The position numbers were made by a program, and so were the translations under genes. Of a DNA stretch of 64,000 nt, positions 9,329 to 16,157 are shown piece by piece (position 1 is the first letter of the stretch; each line of letters starts with the position of its first letter). Where the stretch lies: the IMG/VR virus record IMGVR_UViG_3300037189_022865, positions 1-64,000 of that record; one strand, written 5' to 3'. The notes beneath the pieces were generated by a model. It worked only from the letters and a program-made list of their open reading frames with translations, had not been told where the DNA came from and did not search any database. The stretch is from a virus.

Positions 9329-9671
9329 TTTGAGGTTGCTTCTGTATCAGATCTTTAAACTCCTTAATAAGGGAAACAATTTCTGCAATAGTAAGCATTA
9401 GCTCTTTCCAATGGAAAAGTATAGTCATTAGATTCGGCTTACGTAATGCTTGAGGAGCAAGACGAGTCTCAATAGTTACCAATCTATTAAGTGCTTCTTG
9501 AGCAATTGCTTGCATTTGATTGGTCTGTTGTTTAGCAGTCTCAAGTTCTGCTTTAGTGTTTTCTAGTTCTAGTGCAGTTTGGTTCATCTCTAAATATATT
9601 GGTGATTCTTCTAAAGAAGAAATGTTTTCTACAACTTTAGGAGTTTTATTAGCTTTTGGTTTATTTTTCAT
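9312..9671 (-). CDS. Coiled-coil hypothetical protein
   Basis: 119 residues: a basic N-terminus rich in Lys and Pro, a coiled-coil stretch around residues 30-75 (ELENTKAELETAKQQ), then an amphipathic or membrane-associated helix around residues 85-108. It overlaps both neighbours by more than 10 bases, in line with an operon. It might be a small structural or membrane-contact protein; the function is not recognised. Confidence 0.6.
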   Translation of the reverse strand: MKNKPKANKTPKVVENISSLEESPIYLEMNQTALELENTKAELETAKQQTNQMQAIAQEALNRLVTIETRLAPQALRKPNLMTILFHWKELMLTIAEIVSLIKEFKDLIQKQPQNDAPK

Positions 9672-10041
9672 CTTTAATAATAGCTTCTATAAGTGAAGTA
9701 GGTATAGATATATATCCATCAAAAGAAAGGATCTTTGTTGAACGATCAATAAAGAATTGATACTGGGGGGAAACAGCGTGAGTAGATACATATACCCTAT
9801 CACCTACTTGTAAATCAGTATTCTCCTTAGAAAGAAGATCTTTAGCGTGAGGAGATATAGAAACTACAGTACCTTGTGAAAGATAGGTAAGATCAGAAGC
9901 TTTAGCTTTAAGCTTACCTCCATCTGTTTCCTCATAAGTAAACTGAGGTATCAATAACCCCGATGAAGTAGTAGTGTGCTCTGGTTCCTTATCTAGGAGT
10001 ACAAGAACTCTATTACCTATAAGATTAATATTAGTTAACAT
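9661..10041 (-). CDS. groES: GroES-like co-chaperonin (Cpn10)
   Basis: 126 residues from ATG 10041. The beta-barrel pattern of Cpn10 is visible: NRVLVLLDKEPE near the start, a mobile-loop-like TTTSSGLLIPQF, then GTVVSISPHAKD, LQVGDRVYVS and a terminal segment ending SLIEAII. It is longer than the usual 97 residues, with an insertion after the mobile loop. GroES caps GroEL, so with the GroEL gene at 5357-6967 the phage appears to carry a complete chaperonin pair. An upstream in-frame extension exists but overlaps the previous gene. The C-terminus overlaps the next start by 11 bases. Confidence 0.75.
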   Translation of the reverse strand: MLTNINLIGNRVLVLLDKEPEHTTTSSGLLIPQFTYEETDGGKLKAKASDLTYLSQGTVVSISPHAKDLLSKENTDLQVGDRVYVSTHAVSPQYQFFIDRSTKILSFDGYISIPTSLIEAIIKDEK

Positions 10042-10213
10042 ATACTTCAATAAGTTTTGAGAGTGCTTTTTCTGTTTGTTCTTTAAGAAGAGTAGAATCA
10101 GTAGTCTTAAGTAGTTCTGTAAGTGCTTTAATAGAAGCAATATGAAACTCTCTTTGTGAATTTACTTGCTGAACAGTCTCTTGTGGAAAGACCGGAGTGT
10201 TTTTCTGTGCCAT
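10031..10213 (-). CDS. Small hypothetical protein
   Basis: 60 residues starting MAQKNTPVFPQE, mainly helical with Lys/Glu/Leu periodicity. It ends in TAA overlapping the GroES-like start by 11 bases and starts 2 bases after the previous gene's stop. Nothing recognisable. Confidence 0.55.
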   Translation of the reverse strand: MAQKNTPVFPQETVQQVNSQREFHIASIKALTELLKTTDSTLLKEQTEKALSKLIEVYVN

Positions 10214-10215
10214 AA

Positions 10216-10557
10216 TTAATGATGCCAGGAACCAAATCGTTCCTTATAATTTTTAGATTTATAATATTGATAAACTTGATGCCTTATCTTAAGGGCTGAT
10301 TGAAACAATTTAACTTCAGTGGGGAATCTATTCTTACGAAGCTTAATAAAGAGATGCCTCATCATATTCCTAAATCCTCCAGGCTTAAGTACTAAAGAAC
10401 CTAAGTCTTCTAACCTAAATCCTACGTACCTAATATTCTTATAATTATCAGAGATAACTTTAAACTGAAAATAAATAACGTGTTTTACTTTATCCTCAGG
10501 CATCTTAAGTAGAAGGGAAGTCTGCTTAATCAGCGGCTCTATTGAGGAGAGTAACAT
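10216..10557 (-). CDS. Conserved hypothetical protein
   Basis: 113 residues, basic, with the pattern IRYVGFRLEDLGSLVLKPGG in the middle and an Arg/Lys/Tyr-rich C-terminus, which suggests nucleic-acid or virion association. It overlaps the upstream gene by 32 bases. No family assigned. Confidence 0.6.
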   Translation of the reverse strand: MLLSSIEPLIKQTSLLLKMPEDKVKHVIYFQFKVISDNYKNIRYVGFRLEDLGSLVLKPGGFRNMMRHLFIKLRKNRFPTEVKLFQSALKIRHQVYQYYKSKNYKERFGSWHH

Positions 10558-10891
10558 TAAATTCTTTTGTGTTTAAAAGTTTCTTTATAGTGGGAGTGTA
10601 ATCAATAAAGTTATCTTCATCTCGATATAGATACCCTTTAGAAATAAGGGAGTTAACTTTAAGGGAAAGATTCTGCTTTGTCATCTTAGGAGTATAAGAC
10701 TCAGACACTAACTTACGAGCCTTATAAGAGAAGGGATAGAACCTGTGAGTATCTGGTAAGGACATAAACCTCGCTAAGAGATCAGCCTCTGTATCGGAGA
10801 TACTTTTATCCTCAGGAGAGAACAATCCTATTACCCTAAGTGTGTTGAACAGAAACTCTTTCGTATTGTCTGAACTTACATTCATCTTCAT
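10526..10891 (-). CDS. Hypothetical protein, possible winged-helix
   Basis: 121 residues starting MKMNVSSDN. The C-terminal part (LSLKVNSLISKGYLYRDEDN then a beta strand) resembles a winged-helix recognition segment, so a DNA-binding role is possible but unproven. It is the first gene behind the strong promoter at 10908-10938, 17 bases downstream of the -7 box. Confidence 0.55.
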   Translation of the reverse strand: MKMNVSSDNTKEFLFNTLRVIGLFSPEDKSISDTEADLLARFMSLPDTHRFYPFSYKARKLVSESYTPKMTKQNLSLKVNSLISKGYLYRDEDNFIDYTPTIKKLLNTKEFNVTLLNRAAD

Positions 10892-10907
10892 TTACTTTAA
10901 TTTACTG

Positions 10908-10938
10908 CAAAGATACGAAATAAAAAGGGAGATGTCAA
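10908..10938 (-). promoter_or_regulatory. Bacteroidales-type promoter for the leftward operon
   Basis: On the minus strand TTGACA (10938-10933), 17 bases, TATCTTTG (10915-10908). This matches the Bacteroides primary sigma consensus (TTTG or TTGACA at -33, TAnnTTTG at -7). It drives the genes from 10891 leftward. Confidence 0.75.
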
Positions 10939-10984
10939 GTATTTACTAAAATATTTTTAAATTATTTTGCGAGATTTATCGAGC

Positions 10985-11392
10985 ATCTCAAGCTCCCCCT
11001 TGGGGGATGAGATTTAAGAGCTCAGGGGGACGGATACAGCTCTGCCCTTCCCCCTTAAAAATAAGGAGGTTAGGGCACCAGGTTTCCGGCCTGGTGGGGG
11101 TTTATTTTAAAGCTTAAGGGATGCCAGTGCTACCATCTATAAACGGTTACCCGATGAAGTGTGGATGCCTCGCCGTATAAGGTATTATAGTACCAAAGGC
11201 GTTAGCGAAATATAGTGCCCTACCAGAACCACTTCAATAACATCACATTCTATTCTTTAAAACATTTTCTCCGCTATCGGGGACAATTTCAACTTTCTTC
11301 AAGTCTATTAACCCGACTTCTAAACCCAGGGCTACTTTTTGCATTGGTGCCTGAGGGTTGACACAGAATTCTGATGGATTCGTGCGGAAGTA
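10985..11392 (-). ncRNA. Structured non-coding RNA A
   Basis: A stretch of about 550 bases without a convincing gene, behind a promoter-like TATATTTG. On the minus strand it contains GGGTTTAGAAGTCGGGTTA and, downstream, CCCCGATAGCGG. GUCGGG pairs with CCCGAU. There is also a 7 bp long-range helix TGAAGTG/CACTTCA and a hairpin CACCAGG/CCTGGTG, then a strong hairpin GGGGG/CCCCC near 10990-11020. The same motif and helix recur in RNA B (19372-19744) with a compensatory G-C to A-U change. No known family recognised; boundaries are approximate. Confidence 0.65.
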
Positions 11393-11424
11393 CAAATATA
11401 CAAAAAAGGGAAATATGGGTGTAA
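11393..11424 (-). promoter_or_regulatory. Promoter for RNA A
   Basis: On the minus strand TATATTTG (11400-11393) matches the TAnnTTTG -7 box. The -33 region is weak (TTTTACA about 18 bases upstream). Transcription would start just before RNA A. Confidence 0.5.
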
Positions 11425-11443
11425 AATAATATTAGTAATTACT

Positions 11444-11719
11444 TTACTCATTACTGTTTGGAGATATAACGAGTTTAGGATGAGAGAGAAGTTTTGAGAG
11501 AGTTATATGAAATTGCTTTGGAAAATTAATAAGATCCAAATAAAAATAATCATATATATCCTTATCCATAAAAGAAATAAGAGAATCTACATTATCTGAA
11601 AAAGTAGATACCGAATAAAAATTTTCTAAAGAAGGCCCTATCCTAAGACGATAATTTCTAGAGTGTGGTCCATGAAACTCAAAGGAGGGTACGATTTCTA
11701 AACTATTGGCGTTGCGCAT
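11444..11719 (-). CDS. Hypothetical protein
   Basis: 91 residues, starting MRNANSLEIVPSFEF and ending in TAA. It has an aromatic-rich middle (DYFYLDLINF) and no recognised domain. It overlaps the MazG-like gene upstream by 17 bases and is transcribed from the promoter at 11915-11946. Confidence 0.55.
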   Translation of the reverse strand: MRNANSLEIVPSFEFHGPHSRNYRLRIGPSLENFYSVSTFSDNVDSLISFMDKDIYDYFYLDLINFPKQFHITLSKLLSHPKLVISPNSNE

Positions 11720-11897
11720 TTCTTTGTTGTATTAATTTTTCAATATAATTAGCTGCATCTAAAAGTTCCTCTTGTAAATGCAAAAGAAAGTCATCTGTAT
11801 TATTCTCAAAGAGCGTAGTATTATATTTAGAAATACCAGTAGCAGATCTTTGATTAAGCTTTGATATTACAGATAAAACAATTGGATCAGTAGTCAT
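11703..11897 (-). CDS. Small MazG-like nucleotide pyrophosphohydrolase-type protein
   Basis: 64 residues. The pattern GISKYNTTL followed by LLHLQEELLDAANYIEKLI is typical of short phage MazG-like / dNTP pyrophosphohydrolase-related proteins, where the E-E-D residues bind metal. It is shorter than full MazG, so activity is uncertain. It is the first gene behind a strong promoter and reads leftward from the divergent region at 11.9-12.1 kb. Confidence 0.55.
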   Translation of the reverse strand: MTTDPIVLSVISKLNQRSATGISKYNTTLFENNTDDFLLHLQEELLDAANYIEKLIQQRNAQRQ

Positions 11898-11914
11898 GTT
11901 TTGTAAAGTTTATA

Positions 11915-11946
11915 CAAAGATACAACATTTGAGTGTGCTTTGTCAA
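11915..11946 (-). promoter_or_regulatory. Bacteroidales-type promoter, leftward
   Basis: TTGACA (11946-11941), 18 bases, TATCTTTG (11922-11915) on the minus strand. It is nearly the same as the promoter at 10908-10938, including the ACTTGACA context. It lies 18 bases upstream of the ATG at 11897. Confidence 0.75.
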
Positions 11947-11968
11947 GTATTTCGATAATTATTTTATG

Positions 11969-12020
11969 CCCCCCCCCCTTCTTTTTTTACAATATTGATG
12001 GGGTAGGTATACCCCCCCCC
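11969..12020. repeat. C10 and C9 homopolymers with a GGGGTA/TACCCC hairpin in the divergent region
   Basis: A run of ten C (11969-11978), an oligo-T tract, and a run of nine C (12012-12020). GGGGTA (12000-12005) pairs with TACCCC (12010-12015). They lie between the leftward promoter and the first rightward gene. Such runs may vary in length in the population or be assembly-prone. I see no TAnnTTTG promoter for the rightward genes here. Confidence 0.5.
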
Positions 12021-12099
12021 TAAAAATATATACGCGCCTAAGGGACAGTGGTCCACAACAAAATACCCCCGCTGCGCTTTTGTCGGAACAAATGGGGTA

Positions 12100-12612
12100 G
12101 TGGCTCAATCTTCTTTGATTATGTCAGACGCATTAGTATTAGGCGGTACTCCGATTGTTTCGGAGGCCGTCAGGCAGCAGGTACTCGCTTCTTTTGGAGC
12201 GGGTTCCCTGCACACTCCCAACTCCGTAAGCGGAGTGGAGTGCTCTGAAGAGTTCTTCAATCTTGCAAAAGACAAGACTCACGAGGTAACCGTGGTATCG
12301 CACGAAGGCATCACTAAATCTGGCCGCACTACAAAGCTCTCAAACGGAGCTGTAGTGGCAACGGGTGACGACGTCTATAGGGCGTTGTGCACCATCCAGA
12401 TAGGAACAGTGCAGGCAAAGTTGCGCCTGCATCTCTGCGACCTCCTGCCGTTGGTAAAAGGCGGCGGGAAAGGCAAAATGTCCTTCGGGACATATTATCC
12501 AGGAAACGAAACCGGTCCTGAAAGGGATAAACCGGAAGTAGTTAAGTACCTGGTGCCTAAAGCGGTATCAAGATACACAGCAGCCGAAATCGCGGAAGCG
12601 ATGGAGGCATAA
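12100..12612 (+). CDS. Hypothetical protein, first gene of the 12-30 kb block
   Basis: 170 residues from GTG 12100; an ATG at 12121 (MSDALVLGG) is an equally good start. Codon use is much richer in G/C third positions than the neighbouring AT-rich genes. There are Gly-rich turns (VKGGGKGKMSFG) and an alternating beta pattern in the middle, but no family recognised. It ends in TAA, 29 bases before the next ATG. Confidence 0.6.
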   Translation: MAQSSLIMSDALVLGGTPIVSEAVRQQVLASFGAGSLHTPNSVSGVECSEEFFNLAKDKTHEVTVVSHEGITKSGRTTKLSNGAVVATGDDVYRALCTIQIGTVQAKLRLHLCDLLPLVKGGGKGKMSFGTYYPGNETGPERDKPEVVKYLVPKAVSRYTAAEIAEAMEA

Positions 12613-12641
12613 CAACATCTCTCACTCAAATCTCTGATAAA

Positions 12642-12956
12642 ATGGCAAGGTGCATTCAATTCATCAGCAATCAAACACAAGAGCCCATTTCACTTAACGC
12701 TCTTGATACGCAAATCTGCAATCTGATAGGTGTAGAAGAATCACCTTCCCGTTACGGCGGCGTGGGTGAAAACGCTTATCCTTGGTTTCATGTAATCGGC
12801 GCACAAATCGCTGAAGGTCATGCGCTTAACAGTGCAGGCTTACGCGAACAAGTGGAAAAATGGCATAACTATTGTCCTGAAGCCCGGGACAATGGTGTAA
12901 AAATCCTCAATTACCTTGAGGAAAACTTTACAAGCCGTTCTTTTTGGGGCCGATAA
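12642..12956 (+). CDS. Hypothetical protein
   Basis: 104 residues starting MARCIQFISNQ and ending in TAA. The pattern GVEESPSRYGGVGENAYPWFHVIG followed by an amphipathic helix is well ordered but not recognised. The start context is A-rich without a Shine-Dalgarno. Confidence 0.6.
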   Translation: MARCIQFISNQTQEPISLNALDTQICNLIGVEESPSRYGGVGENAYPWFHVIGAQIAEGHALNSAGLREQVEKWHNYCPEARDNGVKILNYLEENFTSRSFWGR

Positions 12957-13012
12957 ACACTCATATATTTTCACCACGTCACTACCCCATTGTTCCCTAA
13001 AAAGTAATAATT

Positions 13013-13098
13013 AACCCACAACCAAGTGGGTTTTACATAAATATAGCGGTTTAAACCAAGCCGCTCTTTTTTTAACCAAACACCCGCTAGCCAAGCGG
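13013..13098 (+). other. Three consecutive small hairpins
   Basis: AACCCAC/GTGGGTT (13013-13032), AGCGG/CCGCT (13045-13065, followed by T7, so terminator-like) and CCGCT/AGCGG (13084-13098). All three carry the string CCAAG in the loop or its 3' side. They lie between two small genes; the role is unknown, perhaps transcript ends or RNA-protein sites. Confidence 0.5.
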
Positions 13099-13108
13099 AC
13101 ATATAAAT

Positions 13109-13342
13109 ATGGCAACTATAATGCTGCAAATAATAGCATACGAACAAGTGCGTTTCGGTAGGGACGCCGCAAACCACGTCTACCACGTGGCTTTTGTAAC
13201 AAAAAACGGAAAGCTGTCAAAAGCTACTTTCCAAAACGTTTACTGTGCATCTGATATGATGCGCATGAGCAATGCTCAAAACGTAGAAAACATTGATGCT
13301 TTTATTGAAGAACACAATGCTACAATAGAAGAAAAAGATTAA
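13109..13342 (+). CDS. Small hypothetical protein
   Basis: 77 residues starting MATIMLQIIAYEQ and ending in TAA. It reads as a short beta-hairpin-rich domain (VYHVAFVTKNGKLSKATF) with an acidic helical C-terminus. No function recognised. A G5/C5 hairpin with a T-rich tail follows directly. Confidence 0.55.
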   Translation: MATIMLQIIAYEQVRFGRDAANHVYHVAFVTKNGKLSKATFQNVYCASDMMRMSNAQNVENIDAFIEEHNATIEEKD

Positions 13343-13343
13343 A

Positions 13344-13371
13344 CAAGGGGGAAGCAATTCCCCCTCTTTTC
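13344..13371 (+). terminator. Rho-independent-type terminator
   Basis: GGGGG (13347-13351) and CCCCC (13360-13364) around AAGCAATT, followed by TCTTTT. It begins 2 bases after the stop of the preceding gene. Confidence 0.6.
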
Positions 13372-13600
13372 TTCAACTCCGATTGGGGAGTATAAACCGT
13401 GTTAGGCCAATCGCGTTCATTTAATGAGGTCACAAAGAGGTAAGGGAACTCTGCTAACTCCCTTGGATTCGTATTAAGGCAATACGACTAAAGTACAACT
13501 GCTCATGTTGTAATCCATGTATGTTTCGGCTTACCGGAAACATACATAATTGGCACAGGTAAAACCTCGGAAACTTCGCCGATGCAAAATGATACTAACA
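13372..13600 (+). other. Array of five stem-loops in a 286-base non-coding gap
   Basis: In order: CGATTGG/CCAATCG (13380-13413), AAGGGA/TCCCTT (13442-13464), TCGTATT/AATACGA (13469-13487), TACAAC/GTTGTA (13494-13512) and an 11 bp stem ATGTATGTTTC/GAAACATACAT (13517-13547). So many perfect short helices in a row are not expected by chance and suggest a folded leader or small RNA upstream of the gene at 13629. Confidence 0.55.
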
Positions 13601-13628
13601 AAATCATAAGCTAAAGAAGTATAACAAC

Positions 13629-13907
13629 ATGGCAAAAAATACCGCCACAATTCTGCGCAATGAGCAAGTTCACATTTGGATTTGCTTCCGCACACACCCT
13701 TCCCTGCATTGGAAAATAAAGGGAGTTCGCGAAGTCGGTTCTTGGCACGCAATGTATTGGGAAGAAGGTAAACTTCCCAAAATAGTGGAGTCCTACGTTA
13801 ATGGTAGAACGGGTTCTCACAGAATACATCGAGCATTCGCTGCCAGATGTTTGCATAACAACTTTCCAATCCATCTAGATAGGGTTGGATCTTGGTATAC
13901 AGTTTGA
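13629..13907 (+). CDS. Small hypothetical protein
   Basis: 92 residues, ending in TGA (here a stop: reading through would add only three residues). Starts MAKNTATILRN behind AACAAC-ATGG, a context repeated before other genes in this block. Rich in Trp, His and Arg (HIWICFRTHPSLHWKI). Not recognised. Confidence 0.6.
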   Translation: MAKNTATILRNEQVHIWICFRTHPSLHWKIKGVREVGSWHAMYWEEGKLPKIVESYVNGRTGSHRIHRAFAARCLHNNFPIHLDRVGSWYTV

Positions 13908-13983
13908 AGGAATTAACCTGAATGAACAGGTGCAAGGGCAGTCTCTACTGTCCAACTATTTTTAACCAAAATTTTTAATTACC

Positions 13984-14229
13984 GTGAAAAATACAATTTT
14001 AAATTACTCTAGGTGGATCATTTTCAATAACAACGCTGTAAGATACAACGTTGGACAACATACCCACGAAGGTTGGTATGTCAATGATTACGGTTACTGG
14101 AAACCAAAAATGTTCTCTACTTATGAAGTAGAAAGAGGTGTCTCCGGTAACTACACCGTGTTAGGAGACTCAAGCGAAGAGTATACTCTTCCTTATTTAA
14201 GGAAGTTTATGCCGTCTGTTTACCAGTAA
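13984..14229 (+). CDS. Small hypothetical protein
   Basis: 81 residues from GTG 13984, ending in TAA. Tyr- and Trp-rich (HEGWYVNDYGYWKPKMF), compact, possibly a small beta domain. No function recognised. It is followed by a gap of about 400 bases with several hairpins. Confidence 0.5.
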   Translation: MKNTILNYSRWIIFNNNAVRYNVGQHTHEGWYVNDYGYWKPKMFSTYEVERGVSGNYTVLGDSSEEYTLPYLRKFMPSVYQ

Positions 14230-14634
14230 ATTTCTAAATCCTAGGACAAACCAACGGTAAATCCTATCCTAGGTAAGGTTCCACGCATAGGGAATTAGCG
14301 TGTAATAAAACAATTCCCATATGATAAATCCTATCTTATCCACTTTCGTGGCATTGCCAATTGTTTGTTTAGGCATGTAAGTAAAATAAAACATTCTAAT
14401 AGTGATAAAAATCACTACATATCCAGAGAAAACTGGTGGATATGTGGATGTACACGTGCTTGCTATAAATGCTTTACGCATAGTAGCTAAGTTCCCAGAT
14501 AAGCGTGTATTTTTTAACACTGCATAACAGTTAATACTGTTAGGTCTATCAATAGATAGGTTTAGGTCCATAGCGATGCTCAAAGTGTTCATTTAACAAA
14601 ACAACAGTGGCAGCTGGATAAATATGCAAAAATC
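14230..14634 (+). other. 405-base gap with several small hairpins and a repeated AAATCCTATC
   Basis: I find no convincing gene on the plus strand; a 107-codon minus-strand frame looks incidental. Visible structure: AAATCCTATC twice (near 14253 and 14325), ACATATCC/GGATATGT, TAGTGAT/ATCACTA, AACAGT/ACTGTT and CTATC/GATAG stems. This resembles the hairpin array at 13372-13600 and may be a folded leader for the gene at 14635. Confidence 0.4.
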
Positions 14635-14973
14635 ATGGAAACAAGAGAAGAGCTAAAAAACATGGAGCAATTAGTGCTCTCGATCACAAATGAAATGATG
14701 CTTCATGCATCGTACATGTGCCAAAAAATGGCACAACCGGAAACGGGTGTAAATTACACTCTCGGAAACCGAGTAAACGAGTGTGTAAAAATGTCAACTG
14801 ATCTATTAGAGATCAGGGACCGTTTATTTTCGTTGTTTAACGAGAAGATTTCGTTAGACGGTCCTGTCGATGAAACTCATGCTGAAAAAGAGTATGAGAA
14901 AATGATGGAATACAGAAGTTGCATGGTAGAAGCAAGATTGCTTCTTAAGAGGTTAAACAAAGGAAAAAAATGA
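14635..14973 (+). CDS. Helical hypothetical protein
   Basis: 112 residues, METREELKNMEQL, almost wholly alpha-helical with coiled-coil periodicity and several Met/Cys. Ends in TGA inside a terminator-bearing spacer. If UGA were read as Trp here the frame would run through the spacer into the dsRNA-binding protein gene, so stop use is more sensible. Confidence 0.6.
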   Translation: METREELKNMEQLVLSITNEMMLHASYMCQKMAQPETGVNYTLGNRVNECVKMSTDLLEIRDRLFSLFNEKISLDGPVDETHAEKEYEKMMEYRSCMVEARLLLKRLNKGKK

Positions 14974-14985
14974 AGGAATGGCTCA

Positions 14986-15012
14986 GGGGATGGCCTTATA
15001 TCCCCTTTTTTA
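14986..15012 (+). terminator. Terminator hairpin
   Basis: GGGGAT (14986-14991) pairs with ATCCCC (15000-15005), followed by six T. Sits between the helical protein gene and the dsRBM gene. Confidence 0.6.
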
Positions 15013-15033
15013 TCACAATTAAATCCTAACAAC

Positions 15034-15276
15034 ATGGCAAGAATCTTTGCTGCACAGCCACTGACGGTGCAAACCTTCAACGAATTTTACCAAAAACTCA
15101 CTGCAACTGCACCAATGTTCAGTGTACCGACAAAAACAGGACCAGATCATGCTCCCACAGTAACCGTTTCTGTTGGAACAGAATGGGGGCAGTTTACGGC
15201 TAAAGGCTCCAATCAAAGGGAAGCCCGCCAAAAAGCCGTTGAAATGGCGTACGAATCGTACTTGAAAAACAGGTGA
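15034..15276 (+). CDS. Stand-alone double-stranded RNA-binding motif (dsRBM) protein
   Basis: 80 residues, essentially one dsRBM. Helix 1 is TFNEFYQKL; the beta1-beta2 loop carries the family hallmark GPDHAPTVTVSV; beta3 is GQFTAKGSN; helix 2 is QREARQKAVEMAYESYL, where the usual KKxAK is replaced by a basic RExRQK. dsRBMs bind A-form dsRNA without sequence preference. There is no RNase III catalytic domain, so it could shield or sequester dsRNA, as viral dsRBM proteins do in eukaryotes. Starts behind AACAAC-ATGG and ends in TGA. Fold call is from pattern recognition. Confidence 0.75.
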   Translation: MARIFAAQPLTVQTFNEFYQKLTATAPMFSVPTKTGPDHAPTVTVSVGTEWGQFTAKGSNQREARQKAVEMAYESYLKNR

Positions 15277-15280
15277 AATC

Positions 15281-15311
15281 ATTGGGGGAGATTAGTTCTC
15301 CCCCAATTTCT
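15281..15311 (+). terminator. Terminator-like hairpin after the dsRBM gene
   Basis: ATTGGGGGAGA pairs with TCTCCCCCAAT around a short TTAGT loop, followed by TTTCTC. It begins 5 bases after the TGA stop. Confidence 0.55.
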
Positions 15312-15411
15312 CGTATACGTTCCTTGGAAACGAGATTAAATAAATTCCTAAATACACGGAGGGCATGGTAGCTCAACCTCAAGCATTTTTTCACTAATTA
15401 AACTTAACAAA

Positions 15412-15741
15412 ATGCACAAATTGAGTTTTGGCGTTGAAAATACGCCATTCATGATTGGTATCCTTCCAGAAGAAATTGTGGAGTTACCAAAAAAGATAAG
15501 ACTCGCAGATGGATCCCTCGTCTACGATTTCAACGAAGAAGGGAAAGTAATTCACACACAGCATAGGTTTGTGCCTACTCTGTGGCAGGATGGTAAATCG
15601 AAAGTGTATTACAAAGTAGCAAAAGCAAACGTAAATGCTTACGGAAAAACTACTTTGACAGTACTTGATATTTTCGATGAAACCAAAGCCCGTTTTATGG
15701 GCGTGACACTAACATCAGTTAGATTCGAGGCGAATGTGTGA
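15412..15741 (+). CDS. Hypothetical protein
   Basis: 109 residues starting MHKLSFGVENTPF, ending in TGA. Mostly beta strands (KVYYKVAKANVNAYGKTTLT), perhaps a small barrel. No family recognised. Confidence 0.6.
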   Translation: MHKLSFGVENTPFMIGILPEEIVELPKKIRLADGSLVYDFNEEGKVIHTQHRFVPTLWQDGKSKVYYKVAKANVNAYGKTTLTVLDIFDETKARFMGVTLTSVRFEANV

Positions 15742-15864
15742 CGCAGCGACTGTATGCATGAACTTCTCCTTAAGTGGACTGTATTCCCCCATGTGTAATA
15801 CGCTTGGTACCGTTGGCGTAGAAATTAGCGGTATAAACAAATCTTATTGAAGGGTTGATTTTGT

Positions 15865-15898
15865 TTATAAGGGTGGCAGCAATGTTGCCCTTATTTTA
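15865..15898 (+). terminator. Terminator hairpin
   Basis: ATAAGGG(T)GGCA pairs with TGTTGCCCTTAT, followed by TTTTA. The rest of 15742-15920 holds no gene I can support. Confidence 0.55.
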
Positions 15899-15920
15899 AC
15901 CCTTACAAAATCTCTATCTC

Positions 15921-16157
15921 ATGAAAAGAAAGAGAAAAAAGTCAAAACCTCAATACACTTTGTATGTTAGCTCTGAAAGCAAAAGGTTTATAAAACCATA
16001 TATGACTCTTGGAGCTGCCTGCAATGCTGCGTCCAAACTTCTTGGAGACGGTCATTACGCGACTGTATACCAAGGAAACAAAGAAGTGCCCTCAGAGAAA
16101 ATACTTAACGCTGATAGGGCAATAAATTCATTAAAAAAATACCTAGTAAAAACATGA
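15921..16157 (+). CDS. Small basic hypothetical protein
   Basis: 78 residues with a highly basic N-terminus (MKRKRKKSKPQYTLYV), then a small alpha/beta domain. Possible nucleic-acid binding. The TGA stop overlaps the next ATG (ATGA). Confidence 0.55.
   Translation: MKRKRKKSKPQYTLYVSSESKRFIKPYMTLGAACNAASKLLGDGHYATVYQGNKEVPSEKILNADRAINSLKKYLVKT

Noticed and set aside
10985-11392. RNA A as an RNase P RNA, 6S RNA or CRISPR-related RNA.
   Set aside because: No conserved RNase P core, no 6S open-bubble layout and no repeat-spacer pattern. Left unnamed.
14269-14592. A 107-codon open frame on the minus strand.
   Set aside because: It lies alone against the transcription direction, has no plausible start context and covers a hairpin-rich gap. 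Considered incidental.
14635-15276. Reading the TGA at 14971 as Trp fuses the helical protein to the dsRBM protein in one frame.
   Set aside because: The spacer contains a terminator hairpin with T6 and codes for an unlikely linker, and this block uses TGA as a stop throughout.
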